In this document: positions 1 to 5,590 of the stretch, one piece after another | Layout of the letters: every line of letters begins with the position of its first letter | How positions within the stretch are numbered: position 1 is the stretch's first letter | The notes under the pieces: generated by a model | Databases searched by the model: none | What the model saw: only the letters and a program-made list of their open reading frames with translations | Told to the model about the DNA's origin: nothing | Position numbers and translations under genes: made by a program | Assembly (NCBI GenBank): GCA_002790635.1 | Contig: PFVN01000107.1 | Coordinates: forward strand, 1 to 8,752 | Source: Candidatus Moranbacteria bacterium CG_4_9_14_3_um_filter_42_9 | Lineage (GTDB): Bacteria; Patescibacteriota; Minisyncoccia; Moranbacterales; UBA2206 | Reading direction: 5' to 3' | Length of the DNA stretch: 8,752 bases

Positions 1-580
1 TTTTTCCGGAAACTTCTAAAATGTCTTCTTCCTGGCAGCCCAAAATATGGACGATTTCCTTTTTCGTTTTCGCGACATCGGCATTAGGGAGATCTATTTT
101 GTTAACTGCCGGTATTATTTCCAATCCTTGTTCAATGGCCAGATATAAATTGGACAAAGTTTGTGCTTGCACTCCCTTGGTGGCATCCACCAATAGCACC
201 GCGCCTTCTACTGCCGCCAAAGAACGGGACACTTCGTAGTTGAAATCAACATGCCCGGGAGTATCTATCAAATTCAAGATATATCTTGAATTTGCAATTT
301 CCAAATCCCAATTTACACTTTCCAATTTTTTTTCATTGGAATTTTGGATTTTATTTGACATTGGAATTTTGACATTGGGATTTTTAAGCTCATACTCCAT
401 TCTGACTGGCTGAAGTTTTATGGTGATTCCCCGCTCGCGCTCCAAATCCATCTGATCCAAAAGCTGCTCTTTCATTTTGCGCATTTCCACCGTTTTGGTA
501 ATTTCCAAAAGCCGGTCGGCTAGCGTCGATTTCCCATGGTCGATATGGGCGATGATGCAGAAATTTCGGACATTATTCAT
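1..580 (-). CDS. lepA: Elongation factor 4 (LepA), N-terminal part, cut by window edge
   Basis: Ribosome-associated translational GTPase LepA/EF4, which acts on stalled or mistranslocated ribosomes. About 193 residues are visible; the rest lies beyond the left edge, so no stop is seen. The GTPase motifs are in order: P-loop AHIDHGKS (residues 11-18), the LepA-type [11 protein letters not shown] switch I block (45-55), G3 DTPGH (106-110) and G4 NKID (160-163). The start [18 protein letters not shown] aligns with the usual LepA start, so ATG at 580 is confident. Between GITIK and IDTPGH there are about 49 residues, against about 20 in E. coli LepA (from memory). The extra ~29 residues (about 67-95) are Asn/Lys/Ser-rich and come from repetitive DNA. 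No Shine-Dalgarno site is visible, and the likely promoter lies only a few bases upstream. Confidence 0.97.
   Translation of the reverse strand, partial: MNNVRNFCIIAHIDHGKSTLADRLLEITKTVEMRKMKEQLLDQMDLERERGITIKLQPVRMEYELKNPNVKIPMSNKIQNSNEKKLESVNWDLEIANSRYILNLIDTPGHVDFNYEVSRSLAAVEGAVLLVDATKGVQAQTLSNLYLAIEQGLEIIPAVNKIDLPNADVAKTKKEIVHILGCQEEDILEVSGK
287..385 (-). repeat. Repeat-derived insertion inside lepA
   Basis: This AT-rich, low-complexity stretch lies inside the lepA reading frame. It contains a 14 bp direct repeat (TTTGACATTGGAAT at 354-367, then TTTGACATTGGGAT at 368-381, plus strand) and several copies of TTCCAAT/ATTGGAA in both directions. It encodes the extra ~29 residues between switch I and the G3 motif. 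The frame stays open, so the insertion appears tolerated. That it arose by repeat insertion is inference. Confidence 0.7.
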
Positions 581-590
581 AATAATCTCT

Positions 591-619
591 ATTTTAGCTT
601 GAAATTTAAAGAAAATCAA
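591..619 (-). promoter_or_regulatory. Likely lepA promoter
   Basis: On the minus strand TTGATT (614-619) and TAAAAT (591-596) are separated by 17 bp, a good sigma-70-type arrangement. The expected transcription start, about 7 bases past the -10 box, is near 584, only a few bases before the lepA ATG (580). The mRNA would then be leaderless or nearly so, which fits the lack of a Shine-Dalgarno site. The promoter sits just after the terminator of the preceding gene. Confidence 0.6.
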
Positions 620-650
620 CATAAAGAAAGGGCCGACCAGTGGTCGACCC
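620..650 (-). terminator. Rho-independent terminator of the trpR-like gene
   Basis: On the minus strand GGGTCGACC, a 3-base loop ACT and GGTCGGCCC form a 9 bp stem with one G-U pair, followed by TTTCTTT. It lies about 80 bases past the stop codon of the trpR-like gene and just before the lepA promoter, so it separates the two transcription units. The G-U pair works only on the minus strand, which supports the orientation. Confidence 0.75.
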
Positions 651-698
651 TGAATGCCTTGCATCTGCTGCCCCTTTTGCGTGCAAAAGCAAGTTTGT

Positions 699-720
699 GT
701 CCTTATGTGGTTATATGGAC
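699..720. promoter_or_regulatory. Palindromic operator-like site, copy 1
   Basis: Half-sites GTCCTTAT and ATATGGAC flank the centre GTGGTT. Two further copies of the same 22 bp site lie upstream of the trpR-like gene (1174-1195 and 1239-1260), and all three share the core TATGTGGTTATA. In this copy the symmetry extends to GTGTCC/GGACAC. It lies 9 bases past the stop codon of the trpR-like gene, before the terminator and lepA. A binding site for the TrpR-like protein is the obvious guess but is inferred only. Confidence 0.6.
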
Positions 721-728
721 ACCACAAA

Positions 729-1121
729 TTATTTCAATAAATCTTTAAGGAAACGGTGATGGGCGTAGCGGTCGAGTCCGGTCGAATAATCATCTTTTGA
801 ATTCGCTTTGACCTTGAGGCACTTCTCCAGCCACCGGCCGTAATTTTCATCTCCACTATGGAGCCACTGGTCGGTTTTGGTAATAGTCTGATTGCTGACC
901 TTGAGAACTTTCCGGATTCTTTCATAATTGTCCCCTTCCAGAAGCATCTCGGCGATTTGGATCCTTCTGGCAAACATCAGAGATTCGCTCGGCGTAAGCA
1001 AGCCGACAAAAAAATCAATGACTTCTTTTTTAGATTTCAAATTTGAAACAATTTCAAAAAATCTTCCGATAACTTTGTATTTTTCTCTTTTGTCGATCAG
1101 ATGTGGCCGGACTTTTGGCAT
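729..1121 (-). CDS. TrpR/YerC-family transcriptional repressor
   Basis: A 130-residue protein of the Trp-repressor superfamily, YerC/YecD branch. The core (about residues 41-87) runs from [13 protein letters not shown] through [17 protein letters not shown] to a recognition helix with [12 protein letters not shown], the expected helix-turn-helix layout. An N-terminal helical segment (about 10-40) and a basic/aromatic tail (about 88-130) surround it. The protein should be a cytosolic DNA-binding dimer. The ligand is unknown: no tryptophan genes are nearby, and YerC-type members need not bind tryptophan. The start at 1121 has no Shine-Dalgarno site, but a good promoter lies about 30 bases upstream. 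Palindromes overlap that promoter and also lie past the stop codon, suggesting autoregulation. The gene ends at its own hairpin terminator before lepA. Confidence 0.9.
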   Translation of the reverse strand: MPKVRPHLIDKREKYKVIGRFFEIVSNLKSKKEVIDFFVGLLTPSESLMFARRIQIAEMLLEGDNYERIRKVLKVSNQTITKTDQWLHSGDENYGRWLEKCLKVKANSKDDYSTGLDRYAHHRFLKDLLK

Positions 1122-1149
1122 AAATTTGTTTTTAACTTTTTACAACTTT

Positions 1150-1178
1150 ATTCTATGCCAGATATTTCTTTGTGTCCA
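1150..1178 (-). promoter_or_regulatory. Likely promoter of the trpR-like gene
   Basis: On the minus strand TGGACA (1173-1178) and TAGAAT (1150-1155) are 17 bp apart, each one base from the sigma-70 consensus. The predicted start near 1143 would give a leader of about 20 bases. The -35 box lies inside the palindrome at 1174-1195, so a protein bound there should block RNA polymerase. Confidence 0.65.
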
Positions 1179-1195
1179 TATGTGGTTATAAGGAC
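1174..1195. promoter_or_regulatory. Palindromic operator-like site, copy 2, over the -35 box
   Basis: Half-sites GTCCATAT and ATAAGGAC surround the centre GTGGTT, with 7 of 8 half-site positions symmetric. The flanking TTTGT is shared with copy 1 (699-720). Overlap with the -35 box of the trpR-like promoter makes this the best candidate for an autoregulatory operator. The identity of the binding protein is inferred. Confidence 0.65.
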
Positions 1196-1238
1196 ATCGG
1201 GATGGTTTCGTATTTCTATGTTCTTGAATAAAAAATAT

Positions 1239-1260
1239 GTCCATATGTGGTTATATGGAA
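1239..1260. promoter_or_regulatory. Palindromic operator-like site, copy 3
   Basis: Half-site GTCCATAT, centre GTGGTT, then ATATGGAA. It matches copy 1 and copy 2 through the whole centre. Its first base is 65 bp from the first base of copy 2, upstream of the trpR-like promoter. It could be an auxiliary operator. Confidence 0.55.
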
Positions 1261-1267
1261 GTGAAAT

Positions 1268-1408
1268 AACATTCTGGCTTTCTGCAGAATGTCGGGATGT
1301 CGTGTGATGTTTCAAAAAATAACATTCTCATATTCTCGAAAATGTGAGAATGTCCTTTATCATTTTAAAAAGTAACATTCTGACTTTCTGCAGAATGTCG
1401 GAATGTCG
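1268..1408. repeat. Three palindromic units with an exact 53 bp period
   Basis: Units start at 1268, 1321 and 1374, each with AACATTCT. Units 1 and 3 are nearly identical over 35 bp and contain CATTCTG...CAGAATG stems (1270-1276/1285-1291 and 1376-1382/1391-1397). Unit 2 differs inside but keeps a longer stem: ACATTCTCA paired with TGAGAATGT (about 1322-1352). The spacers of about 18 bp are unrelated and AT-rich. A 53 bp spacing is close to five helical turns, placing the three palindromes on one DNA face. They lie upstream of the trpR-like gene. Function is unknown. Confidence 0.7.
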
Positions 1409-1428
1409 TAGTGCGTTGGAAATAAAAA

Positions 1429-1450
1429 ATTCAGTAATTAATTACTGAAT
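1429..1450. repeat. Perfect 22 bp AT-rich palindrome
   Basis: ATTCAGTAATT followed by its exact reverse complement. On the minus strand it is followed by a T-rich stretch (TTTTTTATTT), so it could act as a weak terminator for readthrough from the Ltp-domain gene, or as a protein-binding site. A smaller palindrome AATACGTATT lies nearby at 1464-1473. Confidence 0.5.
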
Positions 1451-1504
1451 AAATACTTATTTTAATACGTATTGAGATACTTACATATTTGGCCGGAAGT
1501 TTTT

Positions 1505-1566
1505 GGGGATTTTTGATCGAGGGGGTTGGAGGGGGAAATAATATTCTCGCTAAGGTTCAGCCTTGG
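1505..1566. repeat. 62 bp direct repeat, copy 1
   Basis: This copy matches 1659-1721 with about five substitutions and one inserted G. It starts GGGGATTTTTGATCGAG, has runs of G around TTGGA, and ends in CTCGCTAAGG and CCTTGG. In this copy the terminal hairpin is damaged. It may be a decayed duplicate of the terminator-bearing copy. Confidence 0.65.
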
Positions 1567-1575
1567 GAATTGAGG

Positions 1576-1609
1576 TACTCAATATCTTGCATATGCGATA
1601 TTTTGAGTA
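1576..1609. repeat. Imperfect palindrome between the direct repeats
   Basis: TACTCAATATC (1576-1586) faces GATATTTTGAGTA (1597-1609), with GCATATGC near the centre. It sits between the two 62 bp direct repeats. No partner gene or known site type is recognised. Confidence 0.4.
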
Positions 1610-1658
1610 TGGGTAAAAATAATACATGTTTAGCTTGATAGTAATCGCCGACTTATAG

Positions 1659-1721
1659 GGGGATTTTTGACCGAGGGGGGTTGGAGGGGAAAATAATACT
1701 CTCGCTAAGGTTCAACCTTAG
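1659..1721. repeat. 62-63 bp direct repeat, copy 2
   Basis: This is the better-preserved partner of 1505-1566, in the same orientation, 154 bp further on. It contains the G-rich block GGGGGGTTGGAGGGG and runs into the perfect hairpin past the stop codon of the Ltp-domain gene. The G runs could in principle form a quadruplex on the plus strand. Confidence 0.65.
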
Positions 1722-1724
1722 CGA
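1690..1724 (-). terminator. Hairpin after the Ltp-domain gene, probable terminator
   Basis: TCGCTAAGGTT and AACCTTAGCGA (1702-1724) form a perfect 11 bp inverted repeat starting 6 bases past the stop codon of the Ltp-domain gene. On the minus strand it is followed by AGAGTATTATTTT, a mediocre U-tract. Position and stem quality favour a terminator, though the tail is weak. Confidence 0.6.
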
Positions 1725-1730
1725 AGTTTA

Positions 1731-2666
1731 TTATAGACCAACAGCATTAACTCCATACTCTGCTTGTGCTTGTGTGAATTTGTCATACTTTAGCTGCGCA
1801 ATTAAACTACCGCGTGAAAAAGCTGAATATTCCATATACGATTTGGCTTTTTTGGCAGCTTGCTCATTCCAGTTAGCACCAGAATTATCTGCACCATAAA
1901 CGGCGTCAGCGTGTGAAAATTGTTCGTACTCCAATTGATCAACCAGCCCATCATGAGAAAATGCGGAATAACCTAGATAAGATTCTGCCTTTCTAATAGC
2001 ATTTTTTTGCGACAATGTCTCGTTTTGCTTCTTTTCTGCTTCTTCTTGTTCTTTTTTCTTTTTTTCTGCTGCTTTTTGTTCTTCGACTCCTTCTTTCTTT
2101 CGCAATTCTTCAACTTCTGCAATATAAACAGCTCTTTGTTCAGCGTTTTCTTGGAGCTTTGCGATAAAAAGTTTATTTAGTTCGTCATGATTAACAAAAG
2201 ATGTTTTTAGCTCACCTTTCTGCAGAAGGTCAAAATCGCTGTCGGACATTTCTGTTAAAGCTCTTTTAAAAGCATGCGGATTTTGAAACTCATTTATCTT
2301 TGTTCGTAAAGCAACAGCAATGTCCTTATTTGTATGAGTATCTAATTCTTTCGTTTTATCTAAAACAGCTAATGCTTCCTCAATTTTATTTTCCCCAATA
2401 TAACTTTCCGCTTGCTCCACGATATTTTCTACCTGCTTTATTTCTTCTGTTTGTTTTTCAAGAAGTTCTTTTTTTTGTTTCTTATCGTTGTAATAGCTTG
2501 AAACAACAAAGAAAATGCAGAATAGCGTAATGGCAATTTTTACCCCTTTGTGCCAATTAGTTTTAGCCCAAACTAAATAAGGGACGAGTAAGGGAAACAA
2601 TGCAATTATCAAGAGAATTCCCCACCATTTTTTATACCAAGGGCTTGATGTTATTTGCTCGCTCAT
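1731..2666 (-). CDS. Two-pass membrane protein with two C-terminal Ltp domains
   Basis: A 311-residue protein. The N-terminus has SPWYKKWWGI followed by two hydrophobic helices (about 16-34 and 42-57), a form seen in membrane-anchored Gram-positive-type proteins. A long charged, helical middle follows, with a Lys/Glu/Gln coiled coil at about 180-220. The C-terminus carries two similar ~42-residue repeats (about 222-264 and 269-310), each with KAxSYxxYSAFS, a QLxY motif and A-x-YG. These match the Ltp family (host cell surface-exposed lipoprotein, PF07553), as recalled. The best-known member, from Streptococcus phage TP-J34, blocks phage DNA injection, so a role in superinfection exclusion or cell-surface defence is possible but inferred. 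No lipobox is seen; anchoring would be by the helices. There is no clear Shine-Dalgarno site. The gene looks AT-richer than dnaK. Confidence 0.85.
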   Translation of the reverse strand: MSEQITSSPWYKKWWGILLIIALFPLLVPYLVWAKTNWHKGVKIAITLFCIFFVVSSYYNDKKQKKELLEKQTEEIKQVENIVEQAESYIGENKIEEALAVLDKTKELDTHTNKDIAVALRTKINEFQNPHAFKRALTEMSDSDFDLLQKGELKTSFVNHDELNKLFIAKLQENAEQRAVYIAEVEELRKKEGVEEQKAAEKKKKEQEEAEKKQNETLSQKNAIRKAESYLGYSAFSHDGLVDQLEYEQFSHADAVYGADNSGANWNEQAAKKAKSYMEYSAFSRGSLIAQLKYDKFTQAQAEYGVNAVGL

Positions 2667-2766
2667 AGTTTTTAAATTAATGCATTAAAAAAAGTGCTAA
2701 AATCTTCCTTATTCCTATTTTTTCACAAAAGAGAATTTCGTACAACTAGTCGTTATGCGAATTATT

Positions 2767-2802
2767 TAAAAACTACCACTTCCGCGCGGAAAAGCAAGTT
2801 TT
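2767..2802 (-). terminator. Candidate terminator after the four-helix-bundle gene
   Basis: Just past the stop codon the minus strand has an imperfect stem built around TTCCGCGCGGAA (2780-2791), with outer AAAACT pairing to AGTTTT and then a T-run. Several internal mismatches lower the confidence. Confidence 0.45.
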
Positions 2803-3384
2803 CTAATTTCTTTCCCTATAATCTTTTCTTTTCTGATATAACCTTTCCGTAAATCCGCCTTGGCGCAAAAATTCATCGCTTAGCTTTCGAAGCTGTTTGT
2901 CCAAAAGATAATTTGTCTGATGAATTACACAAATCAGCATGTTAGCGGCGGATTCGGGATTTTTGAGATAGGACTGATAGGACGAATAGGACTTATCCTC
3001 TCTGTATGCGAGATTTCTTATATTTTTTGCTTCCCCCGATTCTTTCGTCCAAAGTTTCAAGCTGCGCTGGCGTAAAAAATCTTCATAATCCAAGAGCAAT
3101 TCTTCAAGACTCGCTCTCGCCACATTGGTCAATTTTATTTCTGTCTTTTTTGAAGTTCCGGCCGCCAAACTCCCTTCCGCGATATTTTGCCGTCCCGAAC
3201 GCGCCGCTTGAACCATTTGGTCATGGGTCCGACTTCTTTTGTCAATAAAAGAATCGCAAAATTTTGTGGTTAAATCAAAAACCAAAGTCGCCATCTGAAA
3301 TGATTTCAACTCGCGATAACCGCCGTGCGTAAAGAGCAGGTCGCTATCATTGGGCTGATTGGATTTATAGGACAACTTGGACAT
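2803..3384 (-). CDS. Four-helix-bundle protein (S23/IVP-type)
   Basis: A 193-residue protein of the four-helix-bundle family first noted in 23S rRNA intervening sequences (TIGR02436-like) and common in CPR and Bacteroidetes genomes. The conserved core GGYRELKSFQMA (21-32), FIDKRSRTHDQMVQAARSG (46-64), NIAEGS and ASLEELLLDYEDFLRQR gives the identity. Its biochemical role is unknown; the related Avd protein works with retroelement reverse transcriptases, but none is present here. Two stretches are encoded by 9 bp tandem repeats: the N-terminus (residues 1-13) and YREDKSYSSYQSYL (127-140), in the same frame (TCC TAT NNN, Ser-Tyr-x). The start codon itself lies within the first array, so the N-terminus is uncertain; residue 31 is the next Met but would remove conserved sequence. 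Confidence 0.88.
   Translation of the reverse strand: MSKLSYKSNQPNDSDLLFTHGGYRELKSFQMATLVFDLTTKFCDSFIDKRSRTHDQMVQAARSGRQNIAEGSLAAGTSKKTEIKLTNVARASLEELLLDYEDFLRQRSLKLWTKESGEAKNIRNLAYREDKSYSSYQSYLKNPESAANMLICVIHQTNYLLDKQLRKLSDEFLRQGGFTERLYQKRKDYRERN
2966..2992 (-). repeat. 9 bp tandem repeat inside the four-helix-bundle gene
   Basis: Three units of GTCCTATNN on the minus strand encode Ser-Tyr-x three times. It is the same unit as in the array at the start of the gene, used in the same reading frame. Confidence 0.75.
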
Positions 3385-3409
3385 ATAGGACTTATTAGTC
3401 GTATTGGTC
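3347..3409 (-). repeat. 9 bp tandem repeat across the gene start
   Basis: Seven degenerate 9 bp units (GACCAATAC, GACTAATAA, GTCCTATAT, GTCCAAGTT, GTCCTATAA, ATCCAATCA, GCCCAATGA) run from the leader into the reading frame, exactly 63 bp. The start ATG arises at a unit boundary (TAT|GTCC). Confidence 0.75.
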
Positions 3410-3427
3410 TTATTTCAATTCTACCAC

Positions 3428-3457
3428 AAAAAAAGCACCCCGATTAATCGGAGCGCT
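3428..3457 (-). terminator. Rho-independent terminator of the dnaK operon
   Basis: On the minus strand AGCGCTCCGATT and AATCGGGGTGCT pair over the full arm with two G-U pairs, followed by a run of seven T. It starts about 10 bases past the dnaK stop codon. The wobble pairs work only on the minus strand, which fixes the orientation. Confidence 0.9.
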
Positions 3458-3466
3458 TAAAAATTA

Positions 3467-5389
3467 TTATTTTTTAGGTTCGTCTTTTGGCGCATCATCC
3501 TTTTTTTCTTCCGTCTCTGCATCCTTAGGTTCCCCCTTTCCGCCTTCCGGCGGACTTCCGGCTGCGCCTCCAGCCTTCTGAGCTTCAGAAGCTGCCTTAT
3601 ATAATTTCTCGCCGATTTTTTGCGCCGCCTGCGATAGAGTTTCCGTCTTGGCTTTGATGTCGGCCAGATCGTCCCCGTTCTTCACTTTGTTGAGTTCCGC
3701 GATGGCGTCTTCCACCGGCTTTTTTTCTTCCGGCGTGATTTTGTCGCCCGCGTCCTTCAAAGATTTTTCGGTCGTATAGGAAAGCGTGTCGGCAAGATTC
3801 CGCGCTTCAATAAGTTCCTTTTTCTTTTTATCCTCTTCCGCGTGAAGTTCAGCGTCTTTTTTCATCCGCTCCACTTCATCTTTGGAAAGACCGGTCGAGG
3901 CTTCGATCTTGATGGACTGTTCTTTGTTGGTGGCTTTGTCCTTGGCCTTAACGCTTAATATTCCATTAGCGTCGATGTCAAAAGTCACTTCCACTTGCGG
4001 AATGCCGCGGGGGCTCGGCGGAATGCCGTCCAGAATAAATCGGCCCAAAGTTTTGTTATCCGCCGCCATTTCCCGCTCGCCTTGCAAAACATGAATTTCA
4101 ACTGATGGCTGATTGTCAGCGGCCGTGGAAAAAGTTTGGGACTTGGCCGTCGGCACGGTCGTGTTGCGATCAATGAGTGGCGTTCGCACTCCGCCCAAAG
4201 TTTCGATGCCGAGTGTCAAAGGCGTCACATCCAAAAGCAAAACGTCTTTGACATCGCCTTGCAAAACTCCGCCCTGGATAGCCGCGCCCGCCGCGACTAC
4301 TTCATCTGGGTTAACGGAGATATTAGGTTTCTTGCCGAAGAAATCTTCGACGGTTTTGAGAACCAGTGGCATCCGGGTCATTCCGCCGACCAGCACTATT
4401 TCATTAATGTCTTTGACGGTAAGCTTGGCATCAGCCAAAGCTTTCTTGGTCGGTTCCAAAGTTTTCTTGACTAAATCCCCCACCAATTCTTCCAATTTGG
4501 CCCGGGTCATTTTCATGACCAAATGTTTGGGCCCGTTGGCGTCGGTGGTGATGAAAGGTTGGTTCAACTCCGTTTCCATGGCCGTTGAGAGCTCTATTTT
4601 GGCCTTTTCCGCCGCTTCTTTGATGCGCTGGAGTGCTAGTGCGTCTTTGCCCAAATCGATGCCTTCTTGCTTCTTAAATTCGCTAATGATCCATTGAATG
4701 ATAATTTGATCAAAATCATCGCCGCCCAAGTGCGTGTCGCCATTGGTGGATTTGACTTCCACCGTGTCGTCGCCCACTTCCAGAATCGAAATATCAAAAG
4801 TTCCGCCGCCGAGGTCATAGACTGCGATCTTTTCTTCTTTCTTTTTGTTGAAGCCATAAGCCAGCGCCGCGGCCGTCGGCTCGTTGATGATGCGCCGCAC
4901 ATTGAAACCGGCGATCTCGCCCGCTTCTTTGGTGGCTTTCCTTTGCGAATCGTCAAAATAGGCCGGCACGGTAATGACCGCTTCGGTGATACGCTCGCCC
5001 AATTTTTCTTCCGCGTCGGCTTTGAGTTTGGAAAGGATCATGGCCGAAATTTCCTGCGGCGTGTATTCTTTGGCTCCCATTTCCACTTTCGTCCCGCCGT
5101 TGGCTTTCACAATTTTATACGGCAAAAGTTTCAAATCCCGCTGCACTTCCGCGTCCTCAAAATGCCTCCCAATCAACCGCTTGATGGAATATAGCGTGTT
5201 ACCGGAGTTAGTGACAGCTTGCCTTTTGGCCAAAAGGCCGACGAGGCGTTCGCCGGTTTTGGAAATGGCGACCATGGATGGAGTGGTGCGCGCGCCTTCC
5301 TTGTTTTCGATGATGGTCGGGCTTCCGCCTTCAACGACCGCCATGGCGGAGTTGGTGGTGCCCAGATCGATGCCTAGTATTTTGCTCAT
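3467..5389 (-). CDS. dnaK: Molecular chaperone DnaK (Hsp70)
   Basis: A cytosolic ATP-dependent chaperone of 640 residues, normal for the family. The nucleotide-binding domain has GIDLGTTNS (6-14), the catalytic-site lysine in TLYSIKR (near 70), [10 protein letters not shown] (141-150), [12 protein letters not shown] (168-179), DLGGGTFD (192-199) and [10 protein letters not shown] (332-341). The interdomain linker is [15 protein letters not shown] (382-396); then come the beta substrate-binding domain, the helical lid and a disordered Lys/Glu/Pro tail. The tail ends KDEPKK rather than the EEVD-like end of E. coli DnaK (EEVKDKK). The start at 5389 gives the standard N-terminus; no Shine-Dalgarno site is visible. 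It is third in the hrcA-grpE-dnaK operon, with a 199 bp AT-rich gap before it and a strong terminator after it. No dnaJ is in the window. Confidence 0.99.
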   Translation of the reverse strand: MSKILGIDLGTTNSAMAVVEGGSPTIIENKEGARTTPSMVAISKTGERLVGLLAKRQAVTNSGNTLYSIKRLIGRHFEDAEVQRDLKLLPYKIVKANGGTKVEMGAKEYTPQEISAMILSKLKADAEEKLGERITEAVITVPAYFDDSQRKATKEAGEIAGFNVRRIINEPTAAALAYGFNKKKEEKIAVYDLGGGTFDISILEVGDDTVEVKSTNGDTHLGGDDFDQIIIQWIISEFKKQEGIDLGKDALALQRIKEAAEKAKIELSTAMETELNQPFITTDANGPKHLVMKMTRAKLEELVGDLVKKTLEPTKKALADAKLTVKDINEIVLVGGMTRMPLVLKTVEDFFGKKPNISVNPDEVVAAGAAIQGGVLQGDVKDVLLLDVTPLTLGIETLGGVRTPLIDRNTTVPTAKSQTFSTAADNQPSVEIHVLQGEREMAADNKTLGRFILDGIPPSPRGIPQVEVTFDIDANGILSVKAKDKATNKEQSIKIEASTGLSKDEVERMKKDAELHAEEDKKKKELIEARNLADTLSYTTEKSLKDAGDKITPEEKKPVEDAIAELNKVKNGDDLADIKAKTETLSQAAQKIGEKLYKAASEAQKAGGAAGSPPEGGKGEPKDAETEEKKDDAPKDEPKK

Positions 5390-5397
5390 AATTTAGG

Positions 5398-5426
5398 TTG
5401 TAGCTTTTTAGCTTGTAGCTTTTTAG
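5398..5426. repeat. Direct repeat in the dnaK leader
   Basis: TTGTAGCTTTTTAG occurs at 5398-5411 and again at 5413-5426 (15 bp period, plus strand), immediately upstream of dnaK. It is probably a simple tandem repeat of the type scattered through such genomes. It displaces any Shine-Dalgarno site. Confidence 0.6.
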
Positions 5427-5440
5427 GGCTATGGGCCAAA

Positions 5441-5590
5441 AGCTTTAGTTAAATTTAATTAATTTAATTTATTAAATTTTTAATTTTGAATTTTAAATTT
5501 TGAATGAAATCTTAATGATTTAATTTTTAATGTTTTAAACATTTAGAATTAGAAATTGATTCAAAATTCATAATTCTAAATTCGAAATTC
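5441..5590. repeat. Heptamer-like AT-rich repeats between grpE and dnaK
   Basis: On the minus strand units of GAATTTN (about 5559-5590) and AAAATTN (about 5460-5505) recur with a 7 bp period. The first array overlaps the grpE stop codon (TGAATTTC). No promoter, CIRCE or structured RNA is recognisable in this gap; dnaK is probably co-transcribed with grpE. Confidence 0.55.

Larger units (their letters stand above)
1122..1730. other. Non-coding region between the Ltp-domain and trpR-like genes
   Basis: About 600 bp without a supported gene. It holds the trpR-like promoter, two of the three GTCC/GGAC palindromes, the 53 bp-period palindrome array, a 22 bp palindrome, two 62 bp direct repeats and the probable terminator of the Ltp-domain gene, each listed separately. 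The short plus-strand open frames here run through repeats and have no initiation signal. Confidence 0.7.

Noticed and set aside
674..689. CTTTTGC/GCAAAAG inverted repeat
   Set aside because: Short stem with a 2-base loop and no U-tract in either direction; a clearer terminator lies just after it at 620-650.
1101..1307. Plus-strand open frame of 68 residues across the operator-like sites
   Set aside because: It begins inside the trpR-like gene on the other strand and reads through the palindromes; no initiation signal and no protein-like features.
1268..1408. CRISPR-like array
   Set aside because: Only three units, the middle one diverged, with spacers of about 18 bp and no cas genes; regularly spaced palindromic sites explain it better.
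2803..3384. Diversity-generating retroelement accessory (Avd) or 23S rRNA intervening sequence
   Set aside because: The fold family is related, but there is no reverse transcriptase, template/variable repeat or rRNA in the window.
4113..4697. Long plus-strand open frame (194 residues), with others at 4667-5194 and 4974-5396
   Set aside because: These are antisense shadows of dnaK, whose protein is unmistakable on the minus strand; GC-rich codons of dnaK leave the opposite strand open.
5390..5588. Separate promoter or CIRCE for dnaK
   Set aside because: The gap is made of AT-rich repeats in which -10-like hexamers occur by chance; no paired -35 box of quality and no CIRCE half-sites are present.
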